64,000 bases of DNA from Sipunculus nudus (lineage: Eukaryota > Annelida > Sipuncula > Golfingiida > Sipunculidae). The notes beneath the pieces were generated by a model. That model did not search any database and was not told where the DNA came from. It saw only the letters and a list, made by a program, of their open reading frames with translations. Shown here one piece after another: positions 1 through 13,430 of this stretch. Position 1 is the first letter of the stretch. Every line of letters begins with the position of its first letter. The translations under genes were made by a program, and so were the position numbers. The stretch spans positions 75,156,401-75,220,400 of the forward strand of contig CM049315.1 in NCBI GenBank assembly GCA_026874595.1, written 5' to 3'.

Positions 1-2004
1 TAAATATTCTAGCTATACAAAGTCATATATATACTACATATATAATATATGTATTTTATAAAATAAGATGAGAAGAATGGTCCTGTAAGGGAGCATAGCG
101 TGTATTACACAAGTGGGGTCCACGACTCCTCATTATATGAACGAGATCGTTATTTTATTTTTTTTTTTGAGAGAGAGAATTTCTGAGGGTGTTAACTATA
201 GCATGTTATTTTTATTTCTCCCGGCTAATTTGTCTTAATATCAAACTGTAGATCAATGAAAGGATGAAAGTGCACATGTTACGCGAGATCAATGACTGCG
301 CAAATAATGATGCGTGAACGCCGCACATAAAAACTATGGTCACGTGACTTACCATTGAGTACAAGCTGATATCAGCTTTACGTTTCTCTGGTGTTAAATA
401 CGCTTTGACACCGTTTAGGGACATGCTGTTCAAGAGGCCATCTCTTAATAATTGATCTCATGGTGACGCCTTTTATCTCAATTTGTTTAAAATGCTTTGA
501 AAATGATGTTACAGAGAATTATACATCTCTATATGTTAAATTCTCGCATTTCGGGGATGTGTTTTTTTTTTTAAGATTAAGATTATATCCACCAGATGGA
601 AGGGACTGTTAAAGACGATGGAAGCAAATACATGATACATGATCACGTGTCTTTGTGTTTATTGGAATAGACCTTTTCAACGGACATGCGCACTGCGCGT
701 TTACCACAGTCATCTGCTCTCCCCGGGTCCAAAATGGCGGGTATTTGTCAAATGAACAATGATACATGCCAGTGGTTTCAACAGGCACCTCCACAGTAAG
801 AATAAGACAGGCTTTTATTTTGACTTTTATCATTTGAGATACAACCCATTTGATTTTTCTTTGTCGATATAACAAACCCGACTACTCAGTGTCAGTCTTC
901 ACCAACAGGTGTCGCTAATTGAGTGAAAAGCTCTAGTAAGCTTATAATATATGCAAGGCTGGCAAACTTTCACTATATTTATGATTGAATATCCCTGTTT
1001 TTTTATAATATGTTTGCAGCTGGCACCAGATAACGGAACCTCATACACAGAACCTCACGGTCAAACAAGGAGGTCCCATCTAAAATACATGATATGATAT
1101 AATAGTTCAGTAATTTCATGTGCATGCACAAGGTGGAAAAAGTGTTGGTTAAGAGTATTGAGTTTAAGAGAACTGATATAATATTGATTAATAATCTAAA
1201 ATTCCGCTAATAGCTGAGATCTTTGTGACAGCGTGACCATTCAGACATACACAGTTTCTATGTAAGATATACAGCTGCTTCCATAAATCTTAGTCATACA
1301 GGAATACCGGACCTAGCCGTCAATTCAGGACTCAGTAGTAATTTATTTTGGGCTGGTAAACCTAACTAGTCATTTAAATTAAAATATACTCTGTGATATG
1401 CCACATTGGTGTCTAGACATTTAAGGTAAACTATACTTCTATTAATAATTATTTTGATTGATGATTAATTTTTCTTTTCTTTATTTTATGATGGATACTG
1501 TGCCTAGTCATGACTTAGTCGTTTATGTATTACTTGTTGTTCTGTTTTTTTTTTAAATATGCTTGGTATGATCAGTCCTATAAATACACTATTTCTAAAA
1601 ATGTAGCAGTATTTTTTACGTTTTGTAGTCCTTATTAATTGTTCACATCTGTTTTAATACCATTGATAGTAAAAACTACATATAATTTAATTCATATATC
1701 AGGCATTCCTTGCTTGTCCTTCTTCTCTTGTGTAAATCTTGATCACAAAGACCACTATGGAAATAAATTTATACTTTTAAACTTTTTAGTCTTATCCTTG
1801 GTTATGTCAAGATAGTGTATTTTATGATAAATGTTCTTTTATGTGCATGTATCTGACTACCTGAATAAAATCAATCAATCAATCAGTAATACAAGCCATG
1901 TAGGGGAATGTATTGGAAAAGCCACCCATCCTGTTGCATCGTTATCGTGGTAAACACTAGGCTACGAGTGATGAAATAACACAAAAGAATGCATGTGAAC
2001 TCAC
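1..2004. other. Non-coding, no gene seen
   Basis: AT-rich, with only short frames that look like chance. A tail-like AATAAAATCAATCAATCAATCAG at about 1863-1885 resembles the 3' tail of an old LINE or SINE on the plus strand; its body is not recognised. Confidence 0.5.
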
Positions 2005-2270
2005 AAAGCAAACTGAAAATCCGTCTCTATGATATCGAGTCATTTCCTGTATTGTGTACAAGCTGGCTGTCGTCCAGTAAACTGTTTGAGCAACGCTTGT
2101 ATTCATGTTGTAAGAAATTAAAAAAATATGTGCAGTGATTCAACAATATGCTGAGTTAAAACGGAATTTTTCTCGCACATGGTAGGTGGTGTTAGAAAGT
2201 ATACTAAAAAAACTAACGATTGGTCTGGTTTATGTCAAGTGACAGAGTACTTGTAGGCCACGAGGCGTTG
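2005..2270 (+). repeat. Dispersed repeat pair A, copy 1
   Basis: Shares with 17281-17535 the ordered blocks GTGTACAAGCTGGCTGTCGT, GAGTTAAAACGG.ATTTTTCTC, CACATG.TAG, GTCTGGTTTA and AAGTGACAG..TACTTGTA. Same orientation. No ends or coding recognised. Confidence 0.65.
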
Positions 2271-3535
2271 GTAAAAAGTTACAGAAATATTTGCATCCTC
2301 ATAGAGCCTTAAAGTGCGGTCATCGTTGAAGGATGTAAAGGAACTAAAGGAACGCTAATAAGTAACACACTCGTCGCAGACTCTCTAATGTCAGAGGGCC
2401 GAAATGGCGCTATACGGGACCCAGCTAAGGCACGCAGGGCGGATAGCTCTTTTGTATAAAATAGACGCCTGTGTCAGCAGGATACCACACGAATTATTGC
2501 TGACTCAGCCGATTCGGCCATCCTCCCCCCGCCCCCCGACTATATGATCAACATCCCAGTGTTCCAGCGGGGCCAGAATTGACAATGATGACCAGATCAA
2601 CCACAAGCCAAACAAATGAGAATCCTCAATGTTTAGGCCACATGAAGATAATAAGTTGTTCAAGGGGCGAACTGAGCAATTTGGAGGCCGGAAAGTTTCC
2701 CGGTGGGCCGAGGGTATGTGAACAAAATATTCATGCCGGTGGGCCGATGGTATTAACTTTGCGCTGTTTTCACTCAGGGACTGTTTTTCACCCCCAGTTT
2801 TCTCCTGAATTATTCTACGCTCTACGGACCATAAGGCAAGAAAAATGAAAGCAACTGGCAAAGTTTACATTCCATTATTTTTACACAACAAATACGTGAA
2901 TTTTTGCCAACCTGCCGTGAAAGTGTACATGAACAAAACAAAGTTTTATTTATTTTCAATGATACCGTTTTAAATGAAAATGTGACATCATTTACACTAA
3001 ACGTTCGATAGATTTAAGCAAAAATATGAATTAGCAATGTTAATACCTTGGACTTTGATGTTCATTCAAGCCAAAAATTGATATGTGAAAAATGGGATCG
3101 GCGAATTCTCTAAATATTTTTACCGCGTGGCCTTAACGCTGGAGTGGCTCCCGCCAGCCACATTGAAGGCTAGCATTTTCCTGAAGCCAAAGTGGTACTT
3201 AACCGAGGATACACTTAGATCGGCACTTCACTGGAAACGTGCTACAGATGCACACTTCATTAATACAACGAAACCCCTGTTTACGAGGACTGTCCAAACT
3301 GAGACCACCTCTTACATATCGTTGATGTTCACTGAATATGTACCCTTAACAACCAATGCACGTTTGGAATCTAGAAAGCCTAATGTCTGGCCTGTGCCTT
3401 CTTTCGAAAGCTTCTACAGTTTACTTAAAGTCACCTATTCACCTAAGTTTTATGTAGAATTTATGTAAATTCTGACTTATTATACTTCCCATTTAAGTAA
3501 TTCCAGAAAGGAAAAGGTCTTATAAAAATTCTGTG
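2271..3535. other. Non-coding, no recognised gene
   Basis: Open frames at 2505-2861 (minus) and 3085-3468 (plus) have no motif I recognise, no good start context and no splice neighbours. A short direct duplication (CCGGTGGGCCGA at 2699 and 2737) lies inside the first. Confidence 0.5.
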
Positions 3536-3672
3536 ACAGATGTGTGAGCTTTTTTATCCACAAGCTGTTTGTAAACACCACAATGCTGACAAACTGAAAA
3601 CTATGTAACCAATGGTGGTTGGTTGCATATGCGCGGAAGTTAAAAGTTCACTAGTTGCATAACGCCCCCGGT
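3536..3672 (+). repeat. Dispersed repeat pair B, copy 1
   Basis: Shares with 61555-61700 the blocks TGTTTGTAAACAC, ATATGTAACC-like, GGTGGTTGGTTGCATAT and CACT.GTTGCA.AA.GCC, in the same order and orientation. Confidence 0.6.
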
Positions 3673-6190
3673 AAAAAATCTGGTTCATTTGACTTGCCGC
3701 CAGATATCCTGATTGAATGTGATTGGATTATCTTGGCGGGTACCCCACATGTTTCAAACATGGGCATAAAAAATCACCTGTATGCGTTGGGACTGGCGTT
3801 TTCTGGCCTATTTTTATAAAAAGGTTCAAGGTGTTATCTTTCGTTAAAAGACGTAAGATATCCAAATAGGCCCCTTCAAAGACAAGTCACATATTTCTAG
3901 ACTGAACGATGAAAATGAATTTCAAACAGGAGATATAAATTCCTGCAGAAACTCTGATGGAAATGGCTAATCCTCAAAAGGAAAGTTCTCTGTCTCTTAT
4001 TTTGATCTTCGAGACAATAATGTATGTGTCCCTGACGGGCCATTCCTAGCTTTTGCGTTTCACTTTGTTTTGTTTTGATTTTCCTGATGAAATTGGACCG
4101 AGAGATATTTACGCTTACAATATAATAATATACAACCTGTGTGTATGTGCGTGTGTAAACATTGTGTCACTGACGATATTGTACATACAATATATAAAAT
4201 ATATGCTACATAATATATAAATGTCCAAATGTCCGATGTATATCATATAATGTGTGAACCCTACTGTATAATCCGGTGGAATTCATGATATTCTTGTGAA
4301 ACATTCGAGCCTTCTTAATAAAAAAATTTATGCTCGTTTGCAAATACTAATGTTTTTGTGCAGTCCTATAAATTGTATTCAGATATATAAAATTCAAATT
4401 GCGGAAGATGACCCATTATACCTTTCATCATCATTTAATAGTTACATGATCAGCTGGCCGCCGTGTTCACAGTCTCTGTAAAAAGCTTACCCAGTCAGTT
4501 GTCAATGCCACAAAAGCCTGCTGTATTTTTAATTAAGCACCAAAACGCCTAACACATTTTGGAATCGAACACATCACAGGTAACACTTGACACGCTCCAT
4601 TACTCGTTACTGAGGAGACATCCATCAATGAACCTTTCTCGGTATGACCCATTTGCTGCTTGCAAATAAGATTAAGTTATCATGGTTTTACATTTAAGGG
4701 ACTTATTGCTTTGAAGGGATAGCGTGAAACGTTTAGATACATAAACTCCTGATTTATATTTGTAAGAAACACTTTTACATTGTTTACAGGCATAATTAAT
4801 TATTACATGAAACAGAAAGCACCCAGGGAGCACATACCTCCGCCAACCTTCTGGATCACCAGATCCAGAAAATATTCCAGGTTCCGACCCCGTGTGTGGC
4901 ACGTAAACATAGGAAACATGAATCAAATCTTATCGAACTGTATTTTACGGTTCACTAATCGATAGTTGCATCACAGTTCAGCTCTGACGTCAGAACTAAG
5001 GCGGTTCTACATGCAGGTTACCTACATCCATGACCATTGCACCCTAATGAAATTTTCCCCGTCCCTATTTGTGTATTACACTTATAAAGTCCTGTTAAAT
5101 TGAATTTAAGTAAACTTATTACATGTGCGTTTGTTGTTTGAATGGAGGATTTCATCCAGATCCCAGACTTTGCCTTGATTTGATTGGCTGGTACACATGT
5201 GACATCATGAACTGAATTTTATCAACAACTCAGATCTAGTAATGTATGTTGTTTTTATTCCCTCCTGAAAATTTGGGACTGACAGTGGCAGAAATACTGC
5301 GCTTTTACTGATATCTAGAATCTTTAGTCACAGGGGATTTCCAAGTGTGTGACGTCACTGCCGAGTTGACAGTGCTCATAGATGTTGCAATAATTTTTGA
5401 AAAAATCACACAACCTCATGTTTTTAGTGGAAATATATAGAAAATTGTTTTTCTCCAGGAATCGGGTTCATTTTATGTAAAATCTTTATTAATAATTTTT
5501 CATAACCATATTGTGTTATATGAAAATATAATGAGATTTCGAATACGTTTGCTTGACCTTTAGCGAATTTACGATAACGGGTTAACTTTCTCATTCTCTC
5601 GACTGGGACAAACAAATTGCCCCTTTCTCGCTATAGAAAAGAATCCCTTAAAACCCTTAGTCCGGATGGCAACCTCCAAAATTCAGTGGATTATTCTTTG
5701 GGCGTTACATAAGCCCATCATAACGTTTCGAGTAGAAAGACAAAGCAACCAACCAACGCTGACAAAACACGTATGACCTATGCTCTTTACCTGAGATTGA
5801 ATAATTGAAAAATATATCTGCAGGTATTCCTGTATTCCGGATTTCGGTATCATTTGGAATTTTTTGGACTCAAGTAGTCGAGTGAACTTTGCAGTTTTAT
5901 GTGGGTCTTCTATAATACTGGATAAATGTAGGTATAAATAATATATGGGGTTTGTTATTGCACGATCACGACCTTATCGAAGCTCTACTGCTCTGAATCT
6001 ACAGCTTACATGAAATGTACCGCCTGTATAGTGAGAAAAATGATAGTCGTGCCCGGGTATCCGTGTGACCCGTGACCACTGTGTCAGAAATCAGCACATA
6101 TATATGTCAAGGAGAAAATGACGGTTAAGTTGAATAAGTTCGATAATGTACCGTATCGGTCCCGACTGTTTGGAAACATTGGATTTCTAG
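3673..6190. other. Non-coding, no gene seen
   Basis: Old, diverged sequence with scattered AT-rich patches. No coding or repeat structure that I can place. Confidence 0.5.
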
Positions 6191-7470
6191 AGTTGTATAA
6201 AAGCGTATGTGTTACGGCAGTTGGTAGTGCTGGCTGAGGCCCGTCGAAGCACAAACAATCACTTTTATGTCTGGGTCGTTACGGCCTCAGCTGTCGCCCG
6301 AAGGCTTCGATTCACGCTGACATTTAGCACAGAACACGCGGAAAATTGCCACTTTCTTCTTCTGTGGCATCATTATCTGTCAGAGTCCGCAGAATTAGCA
6401 ATATCTTGGGTGTATTAAACTTTGCTTCGGCAGGAAATGTAAATTTGTTAGTACAGAAAGAATATGGCGGAGATAATGGACTGCACGCACTAGCGAACAT
6501 CTGCCTACTTAAATTAAAACAACAGATTAAATGATAAAAATGGCTAAATATACAATCTGAAGAAAGGCTCAAATGGTTGGTAGAACGGTCTGCACAAATC
6601 CTGCAAAAGAAACAATTAACGACGGGTTCTGCAGCAGACCACGGATGATATCTGCATCTGAATTCAGTTTGATGCAGCTGCGCGGACAATCGAAGGTTTA
6701 ATGTGCCCACGTTTACAACCGAACGCTTTGGCGTAGTTTATGAATGGTTTGAAGAAACGACACATTAAGCAAGTGCTATTTTGCGTGCTGTGTGCGGTAA
6801 TGCAGGTTTCTAGATGGCAGACTGCAAATTCCTGTTTTAGCAATTAAAAGTGAATTCCGGAAGCTTTGCATTAATTAAACGCTGGGAAAGAAACAACTGA
6901 TATTAGTGCCATTGTTCATAAAACTTACAGCTTAAGCTTATTAAAGAATGGCCATATTGACTGAACTCGACTGAGCACTCTAATAAAACAGGACTCCATC
7001 TTGTGAACTTTGGTGCCTTCTGCAAAGCGAACATCGGCGTGACACGCCAAGCCAATTAACATCCGTACTTAAACACGTCAAGATGGCAAATAGTGACTTT
7101 CAAAAAAAGCCCGACTAATCCATCCAAAGATTATAAATTAATTTGAATTCATATTTTAATTAGACTGACGTTTTACAAATTAGGGTTTTTTTTTCATATT
7201 GTTATCTTATCTAAAACCTCGCTGGATGATTCACTGTGGTCCTATTTCGCACGTTCTGGCGATGGTTTTATCCGGGTCTGCGTCTTTTAAAGTGCGTGTT
7301 GAATGAATTGGCCCGCAGTGTGAGAGACATGGGTTTAACCTAGCCCCACCTTGGCAGGATTAGTTTAATTAAACTCTTGAGGCTGTGACTGAGGGAGTCT
7401 CTAAGAAACCCAGACCAAAGACGTTCTCCTCTTTGAAGCTTGACGTGGAAACGGTCCGTGACAATTGCTG
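6190..7470. other. Candidate conserved non-coding island
   Basis: Higher-complexity sequence with few simple repeats. It has a TATA-like TATAAAAG (6196) and TGTCAGAG/TTAATTAA/homeobox-type TAATTA sites, plus CCATATTGAC near 6951. No open frame with recognisable protein. Regulatory role is inferred only. Confidence 0.25.
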
Positions 7471-7567
7471 CTAAGTGTTAAATCCACCTAAACGCTCGGT
7501 TATTATTCAAATATTTAAGTTGACGCTGGTTCTAGAGAAAAACAAAACTCTATTTTTCCATCATGTG

Positions 7568-7713
7568 AGAGTAATTAAATCACGAGTTATATAAATAACT
7601 TTAAGCGTGTGCGTGTGTCCGCACGTTTTATGATTTACATTATAAAGACAAAAAAAAAAATGTTTTCTTCCTTTGAGAGCTAATAAATCAGGAGTTATAT
7701 AAATAACTTTGCG
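7568..7713 (+). repeat. Local duplication of a ~40-bp block
   Basis: GAGTTATATAAATAACTTTA near 7583 and GAGTTATATAAATAACTTTG near 7692, with similar flanks (GTGTG after both), are about 109 bases apart. Confidence 0.6.
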
Positions 7714-9754
7714 TGTGATTTATTCGATGTTATATTTAACACATAATGTACATAATAAATAAAAAGTGTAAGATTTTACCTAAATTTGTATCATAAACAT
7801 GTTCTATCTCACCACTGACTTGAGTTATACTGTGACGTCAGGTTCATTATATAGTAATGTACAAAGCACTCAGAAACTCGAATAACGAGACAGAGCTCGA
7901 TAACGTATAAAATAAAATAGTGAAAGCTTAATTTTTCTTGTTTGCTTTTAAAGGAAAGTATGAGTGTATTATGGTAAAATAATAAATGATAAATGATCAT
8001 AGTAATAGTCATTCAGTGATCTTAACAAGTGATATTCCCAGTTTGTATTATTTTCTCTTTTCTCTGAACCAGTTGAAAATGAGTAGAACTCTCTGTGGAC
8101 CCACACAATAAATAAGAACAGTGAATATGTTATGAGCAAAGCAAAAACAAGGTACCTAATTAAGGTATTGGATTTTACAAACCGAGTATACGTATCGAAC
8201 TAATGATGAAGAAATGTAATTTTACAGACAAAAATCCACTTAATTAGGCTGTGGTGGTCACCGTACCTGAGAATTAATGATCATTATATGTTTAATTCCG
8301 CTGATTACATAAATAATCCAGAATTGGCATGTAGTGATAGTTTTTACCCTGTTCTTGTTATGACTTTCGTGGCGTTATTTATGGGCACGATTGCTAAGTC
8401 TGGGTCCTGGTAATGCAGTCCCAGCGATAAATATCGATAGGCTACAATTGATAGAACGTTAAGCTAAGATTCCTTGTGTACGGAATGCGGATAATATCGG
8501 TTTTGACTAAATGAATAAGGTGAGATCCCTTACGCGCGGATCCGGTATGTAAAATGGCAAAACGAATTCGGCAAAACGAATCGCTAAATGTAGCGATTTC
8601 TGAAGGGGCCGCATGGTATCCCGGAGCAACATATATATGAAACATGCAAGATGCCGTGCCAGTAACGTTACATATGAAATCTCTCAACATGCATTCCGCA
8701 TGCCGCATTCTGCATGCGCATTCCGCAATCCGTACATTAGAAATCTTTCCTTTAGCCTGACGTCAAAGCGTCTGTTATCATTAACATACACACAATTCAA
8801 TAAATAATTACCTATTACGGTGAACAGATGCAGTTCCCATCAAACAAGGTCAATATTGCGCATGTAAATTAGGCATTTGTATTTTTCCAACGGGGTAAAT
8901 TTGAATATTATGTAAACCACATTTAACTTAATAAATTACATAATGTATACGACAGTATCAAAAGCAATACCAACATGGAATCAAAGAAAAACAAGCGAAC
9001 ACCCTGACGTCAGATCTTAAGAATAATACTGAAATGGCTAAACTCTGTTCAAACTTATATGTCCGCCTATTTTAGAGATAAATTTCTTTAAAAATTATGT
9101 GTTTTAATAAGTTCCAATGGAAAGCTGCACATGGAAGTGATGAACTATTATTGCAATTGAGAAATTTTGAAATTTATCTCCAGCTTATGTTTAACATTTT
9201 TAAATGCTTTTCCTGCATGAGTAGCCATCTTTGTTTAACCTAGTCATGTTTTTAGAGTGTTTACATGACATCACCTGATCGGCACCATAAATGGGGCTGA
9301 TATGTTGTAAAATGTAGACTGGTTTCTCCTATATTTAAAATTATTACGTTTCCTTAATATTGTGAAAGGTAGATGTTTATATCATTTGTTAAAAAGGTTA
9401 ATTAAAATTCTGCCTGATTTAACCATTTCTCCCACGAAATTGAACTACAAATTTTCCTACAAAAACATGTTTAAAAGAGGTGATGGAAGATACTTTAGAG
9501 TGACTTCAGACTAGCCGGCGATAGGTAATATCTGACCCAGAATCGCGTACTCTTGATTATTGCGACACTAGAGGTCGAAACATTAACCAATAAGAGTGGT
9601 CATTCATGGTCATATGTGCTGCCTGGGCATAGAAGTTAAAATGATTTACATAGAAGGTGGTAATGCATGGCAAGAGGTGCAGGGACAAATTACATACTCA
9701 GCCATTATTTAAAACCACATAAAAACAATGATTACATATTCAACAAGAAATCTA
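7714..9754. other. Non-coding, no gene seen
   Basis: AT-rich. Short local GCATTCCGCATGC-type repetition at about 8690-8725. Nothing else supported. Confidence 0.5.
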
Positions 9755-10069
9755 CATTCCAAAGAGGCCACGAGGGGGGGGGGGGGGTCCTTATTATGGG
9801 ATGCTCTAAGAACTGTGTTATCATTCACTTATTCGGCCCATATTCCAAGGTTCATTCATGACTGTACATTTGTGAATATTCCTAGATAACGTTTCTGAAT
9901 CCGGATCAACACCAAAATCTAAACGATCCTTCAATGACCCATTCCCGATATGCCCCGAAAAGTTAATGACAGTCCTTTCCAAATTGCGTAAGTTATGTTT
10001 TGAACACCACACACACACAAATCCACACATACGAACAGGGATGAAGACATACCCTCCGTGTGGAGGCAA
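9755..10069 (-). mobile_element. Dispersed ~380-bp repeat family 'GGAGGCTTGCATTC', copy 1
   Basis: On the minus strand it starts with the GCCTCC-NNNN-GGAGGG stem and CATCCCTGTTCG, then a CA/TG tract, GAATGGGTCATTGAAGGAT, GGAATATGGGCCGAATAAGTG-like blocks and a G-rich end. Non-coding, with no target duplication recognised. Class unknown. Confidence 0.6.
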
Positions 10070-10488
10070 TAAAACAAGGCTGTATGAGTAAACGTGTCAC
10101 GGTTTCGGTTCAAATTACGCGGACTCGGAATCTGCCTTCAGCACTAGAATGTCTGAGGGTATGCACTGGTCATTCTGAGCGACTTGGTTCCTATAGTTCC
10201 ACGCCCAGTGTTGTTGTCTGATATATCCAGGTTGCTGTGTGATACCAAGATGCGTAAATATCAATAAAACGGCCATAAACGCATGGAGTATTCCAGTCGC
10301 TCACGCCCTCCCATAGTCAGCATAGACAGTCCGTGCCAAGTCCACCTGCATTTGTTATTTATCGTTGTTTTAAACCATAACTCTGATTATAAAACACATT
10401 GTTTACCAAGAGCAATGATATCGATAGGCTCAGTCCTGATATTATCTCGTTACTTAAATATGAATCATCACCTGAGCTACTTTTACAA

Positions 10489-10667
10489 GGTTTTGGTGAG
10501 AATTCGGAACATGATCCGGATTCTCACCTAAATCTTCAAGGATTATTAACAAATGTAAAGTCACTTATGCACCAATGAATATGAGCAAAATAAGTGAATG
10601 CAAAAACGGTACGAGGGGGAGCATCCAACAATAGGGACCTCCCACATGGCGGAGGCTTGCATTTCTT
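10489..10667 (+). mobile_element. Dispersed repeat family, copy 2 (5'-truncated)
   Basis: Starts in the GTGAGAATTCGGAACATGAT block and ends with CATGGCGGAGGCTTGCATT. Same order of blocks as the other copies. Confidence 0.6.
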
Positions 10668-10997
10668 AAAATGCATTCTAGATTTTTCAATAAGTGTATT
10701 TTTACATTTTAAAAGTCTTCATCTCTTTGTTCGTTATTTTGTCCCTCTGTTTATAAAGTCCACATGTATGGCTATAGTATTTTCCTTTTATGTCACAAAC
10801 ATATTTAAAGTTTTTTATTTATACACTTAATATTAACTGTATTGTAACAGAAAACAAAAAAGACCTTTAAAACATAAGCATACGGGAACATAGGGGTGAC
10901 CCTCACAAGAATGGTATACACCATTCATATTCGTTTCTGATGTCTCATGAAATCTCGTGTGAAAGAATGATTGTAAATTCATACAACTTTTGAATTG

Positions 10998-11431
10998 TGT
11001 TACGAAGGCAAATTGTTGAGAGGAAAAATTCCTGGGCAGATCCGGGAGTGGAACCCAGGTCGGTGGCGCACAAGTCCGGCGAACCAATAACTTCGCTAGA
11101 AAAGCAAGCTTCACTAGCGAGACAGTTCGGTCCGCTTTTATGTCACCCCGTAACACACCCCCTCTTAAGAGCGTTCTGCTATCAGAACAAGACTAATTAT
11201 CCCAGGAGTCACTCTTTGGTGAGCTTATTCCCTGGGCCACAAAGTTAACCGTAACGTTAGACGAGCCCCCCTTTTGTATGAAGGCATATTGTTGAGAGGA
11301 AAAAATCCTGGGCCGATCCGGGAGTCGAACCCAAGTCAGTGGCGCACAAGTCCGGCGAACCAACCGCTTCGCTAGAAAAGCAAGCTTCACTAGCGAGACA
11401 GTTCGGTCCGCTTTTATGTCAACCCGTAACA
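10998..11431 (-). mobile_element. TRIM-like non-autonomous LTR element, complete (two LTRs, 119-bp interior)
   Basis: Two direct repeats, 10998-11155 and 11275-11431, each run TGT...ACA, about 157 bp. They flank a 119-bp interior with no coding capacity. Read on the minus strand, the interior starts three bases after the LTR with GGGGGGCTCGTC, which matches the tRNA-Pro primer site TGGGGGCTCGTC at all but the first base. It ends in a polypurine tract (AAGAGGGGGTG) against the second LTR. The flanks are AATTG on the left and ATTG on the right, a 4-5 bp target duplication depending on the end base. The element encodes nothing and must depend on another element's machinery. Confidence 0.75.
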
Positions 11432-13430
11432 ATTGTGAAAGTATTTCTTTTTCTGTTAAAACAAACAGCAAGTCTTCCGTATTTAAATCGTAGCATACTT
11501 ATATTACAAGCTGACGTTCAATCATTTTTTATGCTCTCCAAGCTTATCACTGAGGGTTTGTTGGTATTTAGACCTATACCAACCAAGTAGAAACCGGAGG
11601 AACGCAGTGGGGATGACCGCACCCGCCATCACAAAGTATGATAGCATATAGATCCATGACCTCTTAGTGGTGCTGTCAATGTTATGGGATAAAGATAATC
11701 CTATGGTTAGGATGTTTTGCAGAAATTCAGGTTTTCTACTCAAGTGGCCAGGAGTTATTAATAATCCATATAACTATATATAATTAACATATTAGAGCGC
11801 GCTAGAGTGACCCGCTAGAATTCCACCAATTTACCCAGGTGGTATTAGCGTGATTCAAACCGGCTTGAAAGTCATTGATTTAGCCTCATAACTGCTACTG
11901 TGTCTTCCAGGAAAAGTTACGAGTCTAACATAGTGTATAAAATACCTGCAGGAAGTATTGAAAAGTATAGAGCTATAAGTTCTGGATAAATAGAAAGTGT
12001 GGTTTATAGGGAGGCGCGGATAACCGAGACTTGACTGGTATATATTTCAGGAAAGCCATTTGGGAGATCCGGGAACTGTGGGCTGGCGGGCATCCAATCA
12101 TAACAAGAACTTGGAAGACATATAAAAGATAGGTCTGAGGTGGAGAACGGTACCCAGATGACCGCGCGACGCGCACAGTGGTTGACATTCGGACGTTATT
12201 GGCAGTCGTATCCCAACTAAAGTACACTCCCAGGTGAAAGTAACATTTATACTTTCTGTTTTACTGACTTCCTTTTCTTTTACATTTTGATCTGCCCCCC
12301 CCCCCCCCATCACACCCCCTCACCCCAACCCCTCGCAGTTTTAAACAATACATCATGCAAATGAATTAAATCAGTCATAATTCCACTGTTTAATTACTAC
12401 AGAAATATTAAAATTACATGAAGTGATAGATGCATAATGTTCATAGAATTGTTTTCACACAGATAGGATAAAATCAATCTTCCAAGCCCTCAATGCTGCA
12501 ACATTTTTGTTAGTTTATAAGCGCGTTATATTACACCGTATTTATTTCGGGTTTTTAATATAGTTTACACATGGATATAACAGTACAATATATTCGATTT
12601 AGCTACCGTTACCGACTTCAATACGCCTGGCAAACATATCCGCAGCCATGTCTGATCTTGTTTATGAGTTCGCTATATTTCACTTGATATGCTCTTGTTT
12701 CCTAATATAGTTTTAACATGCATATAACTGCACACTCTACACGAGTTAGTTACTATTATTACTTCAGGACTTCGCAGTGACCTATATAATACCTAAAATA
12801 GAAAACACACATGCCCTTTTCTTCATAAAGAAACACTTTCTTCACTTTCTGTTCATTTTACGAAAGCATATTGGTCTAATAGAAATTTATGACAAGAGGT
12901 TTTATAGATGGCAAGGCCCTGTTATTTCCAAAGGTAGTGTCTGATTAATTTATAGTAAAATAAAATAAAATGTTTTTAATTTATGCCATCAGACTTGATC
13001 CGCGGCACGTTTTATGGAATAACACTTTTTGAAAATCAACTTTATCTATAATAAAACGGTACTTTTCTTTATTAATATTTAAGGTGAAGAACTAACTTGT
13101 TGTACGAGAAGGTAATTCAATGTAAACCTCATTTTTAAGTACGGTTACTTTTCATTGAAAATGCGGTAGCTCCTGAATGCAATCTTTCAATACAAAACTT
13201 AAAACGGGTTTTAAATTTATTTTTTATGTTAATTGGACAACAAAGTAATGTCATATAAAAAAATAAATTACCATATTTCAAGTTAGGGGGAATAACAACT
13301 GCAGGATGGATGGCTATGAATGTCAAAGGGCTTAACAGGTGCACGTGGTTGCGCATCACTGTTGAAATAGTTAATCTTAATGTTTTAAAACAGCGCAATT
13401 ACTAATGAAAAAGACTTACCTAGAAAGAGA
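11432..13430. other. Non-coding, no gene seen
   Basis: AT-rich sequence with a poly-C run near 12294-12308. Open frames are short and unsupported. Confidence 0.5.

Noticed and set aside
2505-2861. 118-codon minus-strand frame
   Set aside because: Low-complexity composition, a short internal DNA duplication explains its repeat, and no family is recognised.
3085-3468. 127-codon open frame
   Set aside because: No recognisable motif, begins at a non-ATG codon, and no splice or promoter signals. Length is compatible with chance.
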